Shown in pieces: positions 35,710 to 44,295 of a DNA stretch of 64,000 nucleotides. The stretch is from the NCBI RefSeq assembly GCF_000332195.1, contig NZ_KB235922.1, positions 3,817,322 through 3,881,321 on the forward strand, in the 5' to 3' direction. This stretch comes from Pleurocapsa sp. PCC 7319 (GTDB lineage: Bacteria > Cyanobacteriota > Cyanobacteriia > Cyanobacteriales > Xenococcaceae). The translations under genes were made by a program, and so were the position numbers. Below the pieces are notes generated by a model that worked only from the letters and a program-made list of their open reading frames with translations, did not search any database and had not been told where the DNA came from. How positions within the stretch are numbered: position 1 is the first letter of the stretch; each line of letters begins with the position of its first letter.

Positions 35710-37557
35710 TTGCCTGACTCCAACGCCAACAATAATTCAGAGACTTTTGCTCTCAGCCAGGAACAAGCAAATCTATTAACAGCGATCGCCCTACGAATTA
35801 GGCAGTCATTAGATCTAGAAGTCATTCTTAGTCAAACCGTTGCTGAGGTAAGACAGTTTTTGCAAACAGATCGAGTGTTAATTTATCGTTTTGAGCCTGA
35901 CTGGAGTGGGGTGGTCGTAGTGGAATCGATCAGATACCAAGCGCAAACTGTTTTTGGGTTTAAGATTGAAGATCCTTGTTTTGCTGCCGAGCATATTGAA
36001 AAATATCGGCAAGGAAGAATTCATATCATTGAGAATGTTTTAGAAGCTAATTTAGCTCCTTGTTATACTGATGTACTCAATGCATTTGAAGTTAAAGCCA
36101 ATTTAGTGGTGCCAATTCTTGCTAACGGAGAATTGTGGGGACTTTTGATTGCTCATCATTGTGAATCGTCTCGTCAATGGCAACCTGCGGAGGTAGAATT
36201 ACTCAAACAACTATCTACACAGGTAGGAATTGCCGTACAACAAGCCGAACTTTATGAACAAGTTCAGAGCCTTAATTCTTACTTAGAGCAAAAAGTCAAG
36301 CAGCGGACAGCAAAACTACAAAGTTCGGTCAAGTTTGAAACTTTGATTCGCAAAGTAACCGAAAAGGTAAGAGATAGCCTTGATGAACCTCAAATATTGC
36401 AGACAGTTACTCAAGAACTAGGACGAGTTTTAAAGATAGAACGCTGTAAAATCGAGCTATACAATAGCGATCGCTCCATGGCGACTGTTGCTTACGAATA
36501 TACAATTGAATCCCCTAATTGCCAGGGAACAGTGAGACAAGTAGCTAATTTTCCTGAGCTTTATCAACAACTACTACAAAAACAATCTCTTCAATTTGTA
36601 GAGAAAGTTCCTGAGCTTAGTCCTCGCAAAATTCAAGCCACTAGATTAGTCTGTCCCATTTTTGATGATCGAGGTATTTTGGGGAATCTTTGGCTCCTCC
36701 GACCCAAAGAAGAGCTGTTTGAACAATCAGAAATCATGTTGGTAGAACAGGTTGCCAATCAATGCGCGATCGCGATTAGACAAGCTCGATTATATCAACA
36801 GTCTCAAATACAAGTTGAAGAACTTGCCAAATTAAATATCATCAAAGACGATTTCTTGAGAACAATTTCTCATGAATTGCGTACTCCTATGAGCAGTATT
36901 CAGCTAGCTTCAGAAACTCTAGAGGCACTGCTAGAAAAAGAGATAGGTAGCAATAAATCTGCAACATTTACTAGAGTATTGGATATTTTTCGTTCTGCTT
37001 GTCAACGACAAAATCAACTAGTTGATGATCTGCTAACTCTCTGCTACATCGATGCCAAGAAAGAAACCATGACAATGCAATGGCTCGAGCTGTCGGTATG
37101 GCTGCCGCAAATTATCGAACCCTTCCAGGAAAGAATTAATACTCAAAACCAAGAGCTGTTGGTGGACGTACTTCCAAGCTTGCCCCTGTTTAAATCAGAT
37201 GTATCGACAATTAAACGAGCTTTAACAGAATTACTTAATAATGCTTGTAAATATACACCTGCGGGAGAAAGGATTATCATTTCAGCTCAACCAATGCAGG
37301 ATGGAATTAAACTTACTGTTAGTAATACAGGTATAGAAATCCCTCTCTCTGAACAACAGCGAGTTTTTGACAAATTTTATCGAATTCCCAACCACGATCC
37401 TTGGCAATATGGCGGTACTGGTATTGGACTAGCTCTCGTGAAGAAATTAGTAGAACTTTTGGGGGGCAAAATTCAGTTAGCAAGTCAACCAAGACAAACT
37501 AACTTTATAATTTTTCTTCCTTGTGAAACGATGATGAATGAAGTATCAGAAATTTGA
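35710..37557 (+). CDS. Cyanobacteriochrome-type GAF histidine kinase
   Basis: 615 residues. GAF1 (about 20-185) is a cyanobacteriochrome GAF: it has the DXCF motif DPCF (Cys90) and a Cys at the canonical chromophore position (Cys118, LAPCYTDVL) before KANLVVPI and LWGLLIAHH. The residue after the canonical Cys is Tyr where His is usual. GAF2 (about 205-365) lacks these cysteines. Then HisKA with H388 (ISHELRTP), and HATPase_c with N, F and GTGIGLAL boxes. It probably senses blue/green light through a linear tetrapyrrole and phosphorylates an unlinked response regulator; none lies nearby. TTG start with CAGGA upstream. Confidence 0.88.
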   Translation: MPDSNANNNSETFALSQEQANLLTAIALRIRQSLDLEVILSQTVAEVRQFLQTDRVLIYRFEPDWSGVVVVESIRYQAQTVFGFKIEDPCFAAEHIEKYRQGRIHIIENVLEANLAPCYTDVLNAFEVKANLVVPILANGELWGLLIAHHCESSRQWQPAEVELLKQLSTQVGIAVQQAELYEQVQSLNSYLEQKVKQRTAKLQSSVKFETLIRKVTEKVRDSLDEPQILQTVTQELGRVLKIERCKIELYNSDRSMATVAYEYTIESPNCQGTVRQVANFPELYQQLLQKQSLQFVEKVPELSPRKIQATRLVCPIFDDRGILGNLWLLRPKEELFEQSEIMLVEQVANQCAIAIRQARLYQQSQIQVEELAKLNIIKDDFLRTISHELRTPMSSIQLASETLEALLEKEIGSNKSATFTRVLDIFRSACQRQNQLVDDLLTLCYIDAKKETMTMQWLELSVWLPQIIEPFQERINTQNQELLVDVLPSLPLFKSDVSTIKRALTELLNNACKYTPAGERIIISAQPMQDGIKLTVSNTGIEIPLSEQQRVFDKFYRIPNHDPWQYGGTGIGLALVKKLVELLGGKIQLASQPRQTNFIIFLPCETMMNEVSEI

Positions 37558-37784
37558 TGGGACTTTTTACTATTTAATTGATCAAAAAAGCTAATAGCTA
37601 ATAGCTGCGGCTTTGCCGCTTTATGCCGTGCTAGTTACACCTAGCCAAAAGTTAAGGTTTGATACCTATCTTTAGTTGGCTAAAAATTCCTAACTATGAG
37701 GGGGCGAAATCAAAACCTGTATATCCTTAGGATGAATTAAACGGCTTATTAATAACACTTCAACAAAAATTACGTTAATTGTCC

Positions 37785-38318
37785 ATGATCCAAATCAACC
37801 CGGCTGAAATTCCTCCGCTACGACCCAATGACCATGTTCTAGGAAACTCTACTACCGCTATAGTTTTAATGGAATATGGAGATTATCAATGTTCTCAGTC
37901 GGGACAGGCATACTCAACTGTTGAGAAACTACAACGACAATTAGGCGATCGCTTCTGTTTTGTCTTTCGTCACTTTCCTCAACCGGAGCTTCATCCTCAG
38001 TCAGTCAAGGCAGCAGAAACCGCAGAAGCAGCAGGCTCACAGGGTAAATTTTGGGAAATGCACTCCATGCTGTTTGAAAACCAAGAAGCATTGGAAGATG
38101 GCAATTTAATCGAATATGCTGTGAGTTTAGAACTTGATATTCCTCGTGTATTAAGAGAATTAAGCGACTGTATTCATCGTGATCGTTTACAAGAAGATAT
38201 TAATAGTGGAATGGAACATGGAGTAGAGCGAACTCCGACTTTTTTTATTGGTATTCGTCATGAAGGAACGCAGAACCTGGAAGCTCTGCTAATACAGATT
38301 TTAGAGACTGTTAGTTAG
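37785..38318 (+). CDS. DsbA-family thioredoxin-fold protein, CxxS active site
   Basis: 177 residues from the ATG; the TTG 6 bases upstream is a less likely start. Thioredoxin_4/DsbA fold with a helical insertion. The active-site motif after EYGDYQ is CSQS where CPYC is usual, so only the nucleophilic Cys remains. TPTFFIG supplies the cis-proline. No signal peptide, so cytosolic. A monothiol centre suggests disulfide isomerisation or a mixed-disulfide or glutathione-linked role instead of dithiol oxidation. The intergenic DNA upstream has AGCTAAT heptamers and a small GCGGCTTTGCCGC palindrome. Confidence 0.85.
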   Translation: MIQINPAEIPPLRPNDHVLGNSTTAIVLMEYGDYQCSQSGQAYSTVEKLQRQLGDRFCFVFRHFPQPELHPQSVKAAETAEAAGSQGKFWEMHSMLFENQEALEDGNLIEYAVSLELDIPRVLRELSDCIHRDRLQEDINSGMEHGVERTPTFFIGIRHEGTQNLEALLIQILETVS

Positions 38319-38519
38319 AAACATTGGTTGAGATCTAATACTAGACTAAACTAATAAAGTATCCCGTCTTGATTCAGTTTGACGTTCAACTTGAGGAGTC
38401 TGCATAGCGCAGTCGTCGCTCGATTAAAATATTCGGCAATTATGTTGATTTTCTGTTGTGGCAACAGTTAGAAAATTTTCAACAGAAATAGATATTCAGT
38501 AAAGTCAAGGAATAAATAA

Positions 38520-39083
38520 ATGAGCAATGCCAACTCAAACCGGCACTTTTCGATACTCGACCAAATGCCACTACAAGAGACACAGTCAGCTTCTGTAAGT
38601 TCTTCTAACACGATGTCAGTCAAGTTAAATATTAATGGCACAGAACACGAGTTACAGCTCGAACCCTGTGTGACTTTATTAGATACATTACGTGAGTATT
38701 TGGGCCTGACAGGAACGAAAAAAGGTTGTGATCATGGACAGTGCGGTGCTTGTACAGTTTTAATTGCAGGACAGCGAGTTGTTTCTTGTCTATCTTTAGC
38801 AGCAGCCCATCAAGGAGAAGAAATTACGACGATCGAAGGTTTAGCCCAAGATAATAAGTTACATCCTGTGCAGGAAGCTTTTATTAAACACGATGGATTT
38901 CAATGTGGTTACTGTACTCCCGGACAAATTATGTCAGCTGTAGGTTTAATCGCAGAAGGACAGGCACAGACTGATGCTGAAATTCGCGAATTGATGAGTG
39001 GTAATATTTGTCGCTGTGGTGCTTATTTAGGCATCCTAGAGGCAATAAAAGAAGCAAAAGGCAACAGTGAGGTACTTGCGTGA
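38520..39083 (+). CDS. Molybdenum hydroxylase 2Fe-2S subunit (PaoA/YagT-like)
   Basis: 187 residues. After about 33 disordered residues comes a plant-type ferredoxin domain (CDHGQCGAC ... C), then the C-terminal four-helix domain with the second cluster (CGYC ... CRC). This is the iron-sulfur subunit of the xanthine-oxidase family aldehyde oxidoreductases. No twin-arginine signal, unlike E. coli PaoA, so the enzyme should be cytosolic. Ribosome site AGGA 9 bases before ATG. It overlaps the next gene by 4 bases (GTGA), so translation is coupled. Confidence 0.93.
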   Translation: MSNANSNRHFSILDQMPLQETQSASVSSSNTMSVKLNINGTEHELQLEPCVTLLDTLREYLGLTGTKKGCDHGQCGACTVLIAGQRVVSCLSLAAAHQGEEITTIEGLAQDNKLHPVQEAFIKHDGFQCGYCTPGQIMSAVGLIAEGQAQTDAEIRELMSGNICRCGAYLGILEAIKEAKGNSEVLA

Positions 39084-40072
39084 AACATTTTACTTATGAA
39101 CGAGCAAGCGATCGCACGGATGCTATTACTCAAGTCGCTGAAAATCCTCAGGCTAAGTTTATTGCCGGGGGAACAAACTTTATGGATATGTGGAAAGAAG
39201 GGGTAGAAACCCCAGAACGCTTGATTGATATTCGCCGGCTTCCTGGAGAGATTGCCGTTAAAAATGATGGTGGGCTGTGTATTGGTGCCTCCACTACCAA
39301 TTCCCAGGTTGCTTATCATTCGGCAGTACGCGATCGCTATCCGGTATTATCCCAGGCAATTTTAGCAGGAGCATCCCCCCAGTTACGTAACATGGCAACT
39401 ACAGGGGGAAATTTAATGCAGCGCAATCGCTGTTCTTATTTTCACGATGTTTCTTATCCCTGTAATAAACGGCAGCCCAATTCGGGTTGTCCCGCTATTG
39501 AAGGAATTAATCGGATGCACGCTATCTTTGGTACAAGCGATCGCTGTATTGCTGCTCATCCCTCAGATATGTGTGTTGCTTTGGCTGCTTTAGCGGCAGT
39601 AGTACAGACTCGTCAACCCAATGGTGAGGAACGACGTATTGCTTTTGAAGATTTTCATCTGCTTCCGGGAGACACTCCTCATCGGGAAACAGCCTTAGAA
39701 CATGGGGAATTAATCGAAGCCGTGGAAATACCATCTTTACCCTGGGCAAAGCGATCGCATTACTTGAAAGTACGCGATCGCTATTCTTATGCTTACGCTT
39801 TAGTTTCCGCAGCAGTAGCTATAGAAATCGAAGGGGACAAGATCGTCAATGCCAGAGTGGCAATGGGAGGAGTAGGAACGAAACCCTGGAGATCCGCTGC
39901 AGCAGAATCGGCTTTAGTTAATGTAGCTGCTAATGAAGAGAATTTTACAGCAGCAGCAGTAGCAGCATTACAAGGGGCGCAACCCTATCCCCATAACAGT
40001 TTTAAAATCGATTTAGCTAAATCGACACTGGTACAAGCATTATTAACTGCCTCAACAATGGAGATCGATTAA
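39080..40072 (+). CDS. Molybdenum hydroxylase FAD subunit (PaoB/YagS-like)
   Basis: 330 residues, GTG start coupled to the preceding stop. PCMH-type FAD-binding domain (FIAGGTNFMDMW near residue 30; GASPQLRNMATTGGNL) and a C-terminal CO-dehydrogenase flavoprotein domain. Between them four cysteines (RCSYFHDVSYPC ... C) match the extra 4Fe-4S site of the PaoB group. It passes electrons from the Fe-S subunit to an acceptor. It ends in TAATG overlap with the catalytic subunit. Confidence 0.93.
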   Translation: MKHFTYERASDRTDAITQVAENPQAKFIAGGTNFMDMWKEGVETPERLIDIRRLPGEIAVKNDGGLCIGASTTNSQVAYHSAVRDRYPVLSQAILAGASPQLRNMATTGGNLMQRNRCSYFHDVSYPCNKRQPNSGCPAIEGINRMHAIFGTSDRCIAAHPSDMCVALAALAAVVQTRQPNGEERRIAFEDFHLLPGDTPHRETALEHGELIEAVEIPSLPWAKRSHYLKVRDRYSYAYALVSAAVAIEIEGDKIVNARVAMGGVGTKPWRSAAAESALVNVAANEENFTAAAVAALQGAQPYPHNSFKIDLAKSTLVQALLTASTMEID

Positions 40073-42363
40073 TGACCAGTACTCAAGACAAAACTAATAT
40101 TCAACAGCAAACAGGAAAGGACATTTCTCGTGTAGACGGAAGACTTAAAGTTACGGGAGAAGCTTGTTATTCGGCAGAGTTTCCCTTAGAAGGAATTGCT
40201 CACGGCTATTTAATCCAGAGTACTATCGCTAAAGGAAGAATTAAAGCTATCGATACTTCTGAAGCTGAATTACCAGGAGTATTAGCAATACTGACTCATC
40301 AGAATGCACCAAAAATCAATGCTTTAGCAGATGGAGATTTTGGCAGTGGTTATCCAGGAGATAAGTTTTTACCTTTACAGAGCGATCGCATTTATTTTGA
40401 TGGTCAACATATTGGCATTGTCATCGCTGAAACTTTGGAACAAGCAAGACTAGCTGCTTCACTAACTAAGATAGCTTACGAAATAGAAGAACCAGTATTC
40501 GACCTTGAGCAAGCCTTAGAACAGTCAGAAAAATATGATGCGGGAGAAAAGTTACAACCCAGTCGTGGTGATGTGTCAGGCGGACTAAAACAAGCGTCAG
40601 TCACTATTGAAGAAACCTATACAACTCCCTTAGAACATCATAATCCGATGGAAACCTCGGCAACTACTGCCGAATGGCATGATGATGAATTGACGGTATA
40701 TGATGCGACTCAGTGGGTTATGGGTACGCGAGGAATGCTGGCTAAAGGATTAGGATTACCTGAAGAAAAAGTACGGGTAATTTCTCATTTTGTCGGGGGA
40801 GGGTTTGGTTGCAAAGGACTTTTCTGGACTCATCCCTTATTAGCTGCGATCGCTGCTCGTAAAGTTAATCGTCCTGTGAGGTTAATGTTAACCAGGCAGC
40901 AGATGTTTTCTGCTTGTGGACATCGTCCACGCACTATACAAAAGATCACATTAGGAGCAGATGATACCGGAAAACTAACTGCAATTCGCCATCTTACCGA
41001 TACCGAAACCTCATTTATTGGTGATCATGCAGAACCTTGTGGAATGACTACAACTTTACTTTATGCTTGTCCCAATTTAGAGGTCAAACATAATATAGCA
41101 AGAGTCAATGTCAGTACGCCGACACCAATGCGAGGACCTGGGGAAACATCGGGTACTTTTGCTTTAGAATCAGCCATGGATGAACTAGCTTACAAAGCAG
41201 ATATCGATCCCGTAGAATTTCGCATCATTAATCATGCAGATCGACATCCACAGTCCAATAAACCTTGGTCGAGCAAATATTTAATCGAGTGTTATCATCG
41301 CGCTGCTGATGCTTTTGGCTGGCAAAATCGCGATCCTCGTCCTGGTTCGATGGGAGATGGAGACGAGCTAATTGGTTGGGGGATGGCAACAGCAACCTAT
41401 CCAGGTTATCGCTTTCCTGCTGCTGCTAAAGCTCAAATTTTAGCTAATGGTCAAGTAATTGTTGGTAGCGCTACTCACGACATCGGCACGGGAACCTATA
41501 CAATCATGAGCCAAATAGCTGCTGATACTCTGGGTTTACCAATAGAGCGAGTAAAATTTGAATTAGGCGATACGAAATTGCCTAAAGCCTCGGTATCTGG
41601 TGGTTCTTCAACCGCAGGCAGTGTCAGTCCCGCAGTGCGTTCAGCTTGTGAGGCTGCTTGTCTTAAATTAATTGAAATAGCGATCGCCGATTCTGAATCT
41701 CCACTGCATAATTACACTGTAGAAAACATTACTACCGAACAAGGACGTATTTTTGTAGCTGAATCTCCTAATATCGGAGAAACCTATCAAGAGATTTTAC
41801 AACGTCATCACTTACCCTTGGTAGAAGCAGAAGTATCACCTCAAGATCGAGGAGCGCGCTATAAATCCATCGCAGCCCGTACTAAACCAGGGGTCGTAGA
41901 AGACGAAGGTGCAGATTCCGAAAAATTTGCTTTTCATTCTTTTGGAGCGCATTTTGCTGAAGTTCGGATTAATCCTCGTCGCAACCAAGTTCGAGTTACT
42001 CGTATGGTGGGAGCTTTTGATATCGGACGAGTACTCAACCAAAAAACCGCTCGCAGTCAAATTTATGGTGGTGTAATTTTTGGGATTGGCATGGCATTAA
42101 TGGAAGAAACACTCCTCGATCCTCATTCTGGTCGCGTAATTATTCATAATTTAGCCGATTACCACGTACCGATTCAGGCAGATATTCCCCAAATTGAAGC
42201 TATTTTTGTCGAAAAACCCGACTATCATTTTAATCCTTTAGGAGCGCGAGGCATAGGTGAAATTAGCACCACTGGAGTAGCAGCAGCCGTAGCCAATGCT
42301 GTCTATCATGCCACTGGTAAACGGGTTCGTGATTTGCCTATTACTCCCGATAAGTTGTTATGA
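40072..42363 (+). CDS. Molybdenum hydroxylase catalytic subunit (PaoC/YagR-like)
   Basis: 763 residues. N-terminal Ald_Xan_dh_C fold (about 15-150) and molybdopterin-binding domain (about 160-755) with GGGFGCKG, MRGPGE and the C-terminal GARGIGEIS carrying the catalytic Glu. The enzyme probably oxidises aromatic aldehydes or an N-heterocycle; the exact substrate is not readable. It requires sulfurated Moco-MCD, which needs an XdhC/PaoD chaperone. An xdhC-like start codon overlaps its stop (ATGA), but that copy is truncated. Confidence 0.94.
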   Translation: MTSTQDKTNIQQQTGKDISRVDGRLKVTGEACYSAEFPLEGIAHGYLIQSTIAKGRIKAIDTSEAELPGVLAILTHQNAPKINALADGDFGSGYPGDKFLPLQSDRIYFDGQHIGIVIAETLEQARLAASLTKIAYEIEEPVFDLEQALEQSEKYDAGEKLQPSRGDVSGGLKQASVTIEETYTTPLEHHNPMETSATTAEWHDDELTVYDATQWVMGTRGMLAKGLGLPEEKVRVISHFVGGGFGCKGLFWTHPLLAAIAARKVNRPVRLMLTRQQMFSACGHRPRTIQKITLGADDTGKLTAIRHLTDTETSFIGDHAEPCGMTTTLLYACPNLEVKHNIARVNVSTPTPMRGPGETSGTFALESAMDELAYKADIDPVEFRIINHADRHPQSNKPWSSKYLIECYHRAADAFGWQNRDPRPGSMGDGDELIGWGMATATYPGYRFPAAAKAQILANGQVIVGSATHDIGTGTYTIMSQIAADTLGLPIERVKFELGDTKLPKASVSGGSSTAGSVSPAVRSACEAACLKLIEIAIADSESPLHNYTVENITTEQGRIFVAESPNIGETYQEILQRHHLPLVEAEVSPQDRGARYKSIAARTKPGVVEDEGADSEKFAFHSFGAHFAEVRINPRRNQVRVTRMVGAFDIGRVLNQKTARSQIYGGVIFGIGMALMEETLLDPHSGRVIIHNLADYHVPIQADIPQIEAIFVEKPDYHFNPLGARGIGEISTTGVAAAVANAVYHATGKRVRDLPITPDKLL

Positions 42364-42455
42364 AAGAATTACAAGATATTATTGCTACTTGGAAACAGCT
42401 TAAAAATCAACATAAGGCAGCTTTAGCAATTTTAGTAAAGGTAGAAGGCTCTTGA
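42360..42455 (+). pseudogene. 5' remnant of an xdhC/paoD-like gene
   Basis: 31 codons starting ATGA-coupled to the catalytic subunit: KELQDIIATWKQL ... LVKVEGS. This aligns with the start of the complete XdhC at 44296 (KELQEIIQVWKQL ... LVKVEGS), with moderate divergence, and breaks exactly after GGCTC. There the first 33-bp direct repeat begins and gives an immediate TGA. So the operon's own Moco chaperone was lost and the distant xdhC presumably replaces it. Confidence 0.85.
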
Positions 42456-42480
42456 CCAATTAAATTCAAATGGCGATCGC
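42448..42480. repeat. 33-bp direct repeat, left copy
   Basis: Begins GCTCTTGACCAATTAAATTC and ends in HIP1-like GCGATCGC. It differs at one base from the copy at 43124-43156. The two copies enclose the HicBA module. The left copy also forms the break point of the truncated xdhC. Confidence 0.85.
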
Positions 42481-42598
42481 GCCTATAATTTCTGTCGATA
42501 TTTTTCTATAGAAGTACATGGGTACTTATATGTGTTGGTAGTTGACGATAGATATAATTAACATACTAAGTTTTCAGTTTTAATCAGAACGAAAAATA

Positions 42599-42838
42599 AT
42601 GAAAGCGATCGTTAAACTAAAGATCGAGAGATTTGAAGAACAGCAAAAAGAATACTTTGTTGCTACTAGCGATGAAATACAAGGTTTGGTAGCAGAAGGA
42701 AAGACAGTTGAAGAAGCCGTAGCTATAGCTGAAGATCTCGCTCGTATTCTTTTAGAACTTGATCGCAACTCAAAATCTAAAGAGACACTATCGGCAATGC
42801 CCAAACAATTTGAATATCCTTTAATTATTGAAGTGTAA
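42599..42838 (+). CDS. hicB: HicB-like antitoxin
   Basis: 79 residues. Partial RNase-H-like HicB fold: opening strands KAIVKLKIERFEEQ, then GLVAEGKTVEEAVAIAEDLARIL. It would bind the HicA toxin and autoregulate the pair. Its last codon overlaps the toxin start (TAATG). It lies between 33-bp direct repeats inserted in the molybdenum-enzyme operon. Confidence 0.85.
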   Translation: MKAIVKLKIERFEEQQKEYFVATSDEIQGLVAEGKTVEEAVAIAEDLARILLELDRNSKSKETLSAMPKQFEYPLIIEV

Positions 42839-43059
42839 TGGGTAGGTTGGCAGGTTTTTCTTATCGAGAGGTAACTCGTAAATTGAGAAAGTTAGGATTT
42901 GAATTTTATCGTACTGGAAAAGGAGACCATGAAATTTGGATTAATTCAACTACTAATATAAGAACCACCATTCCCCATCATGGAGAAGTCAGGGAAGGAA
43001 TTTTAAGGAATATTCTCAAACAAGCGCGAGTAGAGGTAGAAGATTTCTTAAAGGCTTAG
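42838..43059 (+). CDS. hicA: HicA-type mRNA interferase toxin
   Basis: 73 residues. dsRBD-like HicA fold: GFSYREVTRKLRKLGF, catalytic His in GKGDHEIW (usually GSH), TTIPHHGEVREGILRNILKQ. It would cleave mRNA ribosome-independently when HicB is degraded. The order antitoxin-toxin is the reverse of the module at 59.75 kb. Confidence 0.88.
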   Translation: MGRLAGFSYREVTRKLRKLGFEFYRTGKGDHEIWINSTTNIRTTIPHHGEVREGILRNILKQARVEVEDFLKA

Positions 43060-43123
43060 AAAAATATTGCAGCAGTATCTAAAAAATCTAAAAAAACTTG
43101 AATTTTCCAGATTATGAGCGATC

Positions 43124-43156
43124 GCTCTTGACCAATTAAATTCAAATTGCGATCGC
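43124..43156. repeat. 33-bp direct repeat, right copy
   Basis: Matches 42448-42480 in 32 of 33 bases (ends TTGCGATCGC instead of TGGCGATCGC). It lies immediately past the HicA gene and before the end of the methyltransferase gene on the other strand. The sequence just left of it is itself a HIP1 palindrome. Confidence 0.85.
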
Positions 43157-43164
43157 TTTTTTAG

Positions 43165-43977
43165 TCATGCTGATTTCCAAGCTTTAACATAAAGATTGTT
43201 TGCTTCTTGCCATACTCCTGTTTCTGCAATTAAGTGATCAACAGCCTTAATATATTCAACCTGCAACAGTTGTTTTTGTACTGGCGATAAATTTGATAAA
43301 GGATTGCCTCTAGGATAAAATTCATTTTCAATTTGCGTAGAGCGATAATTATCGTTTATTTTTTCTCTGCGAAACAGGTGTTTTTCGATTTTAGTATTTT
43401 GAAATCCAGAATCCTGTAAGAGTTTAGTACATTTTTCGGCAGTCCACAGAGGTCTAATAATATGAGGTAGATCGATGTCAAACAAATCCTTACAAACTCT
43501 AACCCTGACTTCGGATAAATGAGAACCTTTGTTAGACGAAGTAAACGCCAAATAACCGCCAGGTTTTAGCCAACGATAGCATTTGTTAAGTAGCGTGGGA
43601 ATATCGCTAACATATACCAGTGCCGAACAACAAAAAATTCGATCAAATTGTTCGTTATTGAAATCAACTGATTCTACATCAGCTTCAATTAATTCCAGAT
43701 TTTTAATTCCTTCGGCTTCAATTTTAGTTTTTGCTTGTGTTAGCATTCCTGGTGACATATCCACACCAATCACCGAACCCTGCTGTCCGACAGTTTTTGC
43801 CACTGTTATTGCTACTAAACCAGTCCCCGTACATAGATCGAGGATAATTTGACCTGGTTTTACGGTCACAAAGTCTAAAAATCTTTTAGCATTTTCGGGA
43901 TGACCTTTTCCTTCATAATCATAGCTAGTTCTACGATTAAAAAAATTAGTTATTGTTTGTTTGTAATTATTCAACAT
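43165..43977 (-). CDS. Class I SAM-dependent methyltransferase (UbiE-like)
   Basis: 270 residues. Motif I is LDLCTGTGLVAITVAKT (about residue 45), then VIGVDMSPGML, IEADVESVDF and LKPGGYLAFTSSNKG. It resembles the UbiE/COQ5 and small-molecule C/O-methyltransferase group. The C-terminal 70 residues are helical. Substrate unknown. It stands between the HicBA module and the complete xdhC, and is not obviously part of the molybdenum system. Confidence 0.87.
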   Translation of the reverse strand: MLNNYKQTITNFFNRRTSYDYEGKGHPENAKRFLDFVTVKPGQIILDLCTGTGLVAITVAKTVGQQGSVIGVDMSPGMLTQAKTKIEAEGIKNLELIEADVESVDFNNEQFDRIFCCSALVYVSDIPTLLNKCYRWLKPGGYLAFTSSNKGSHLSEVRVRVCKDLFDIDLPHIIRPLWTAEKCTKLLQDSGFQNTKIEKHLFRREKINDNYRSTQIENEFYPRGNPLSNLSPVQKQLLQVEYIKAVDHLIAETGVWQEANNLYVKAWKSA

Positions 43978-44295
43978 TGTTAATTCTCTCTAATCTTAGT
44001 GAATATTGATGACAATGTCGGTGGTTGCTTCATTAATAATAAGGCGATCGCTTTTTAATTCAGTTAGATATGGCTATGCGATCATTTTTTGACAGTAAAC
44101 CGTCTGTAATAGTAATAGATATTTAGCTAAATATCTCATTTAAAACTATTTTAAAGATTGCCCTAGCTGTCTTAGTTGTAGTTGTCGTCAATGATACTTA
44201 TCAATGGGGCAAATTGAAAAAGAGCCATTAATCCTATAAATTGAATATTTTTAACTCGATCGCTAAGTTTATATTATGCGTAGGCTCAAAAGCTC
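43978..44295. other. Gene-free 0.3 kb upstream of xdhC
   Basis: AT-rich. A start-less frame ending near 44231 (LKIALAVLVVVVVNDTYQWGK) looks like one short membrane helix, but it has no start codon and is preceded by an in-frame stop, so it is not called. The region should carry the promoters of the methyltransferase (minus) and of xdhC (plus). No riboswitch or clear operator is visible. Confidence 0.5.

Noticed and set aside
44130-44231. Short membrane-helix-like frame upstream of xdhC
   Set aside because: No start codon and an in-frame stop just upstream; noted as a possible remnant only.
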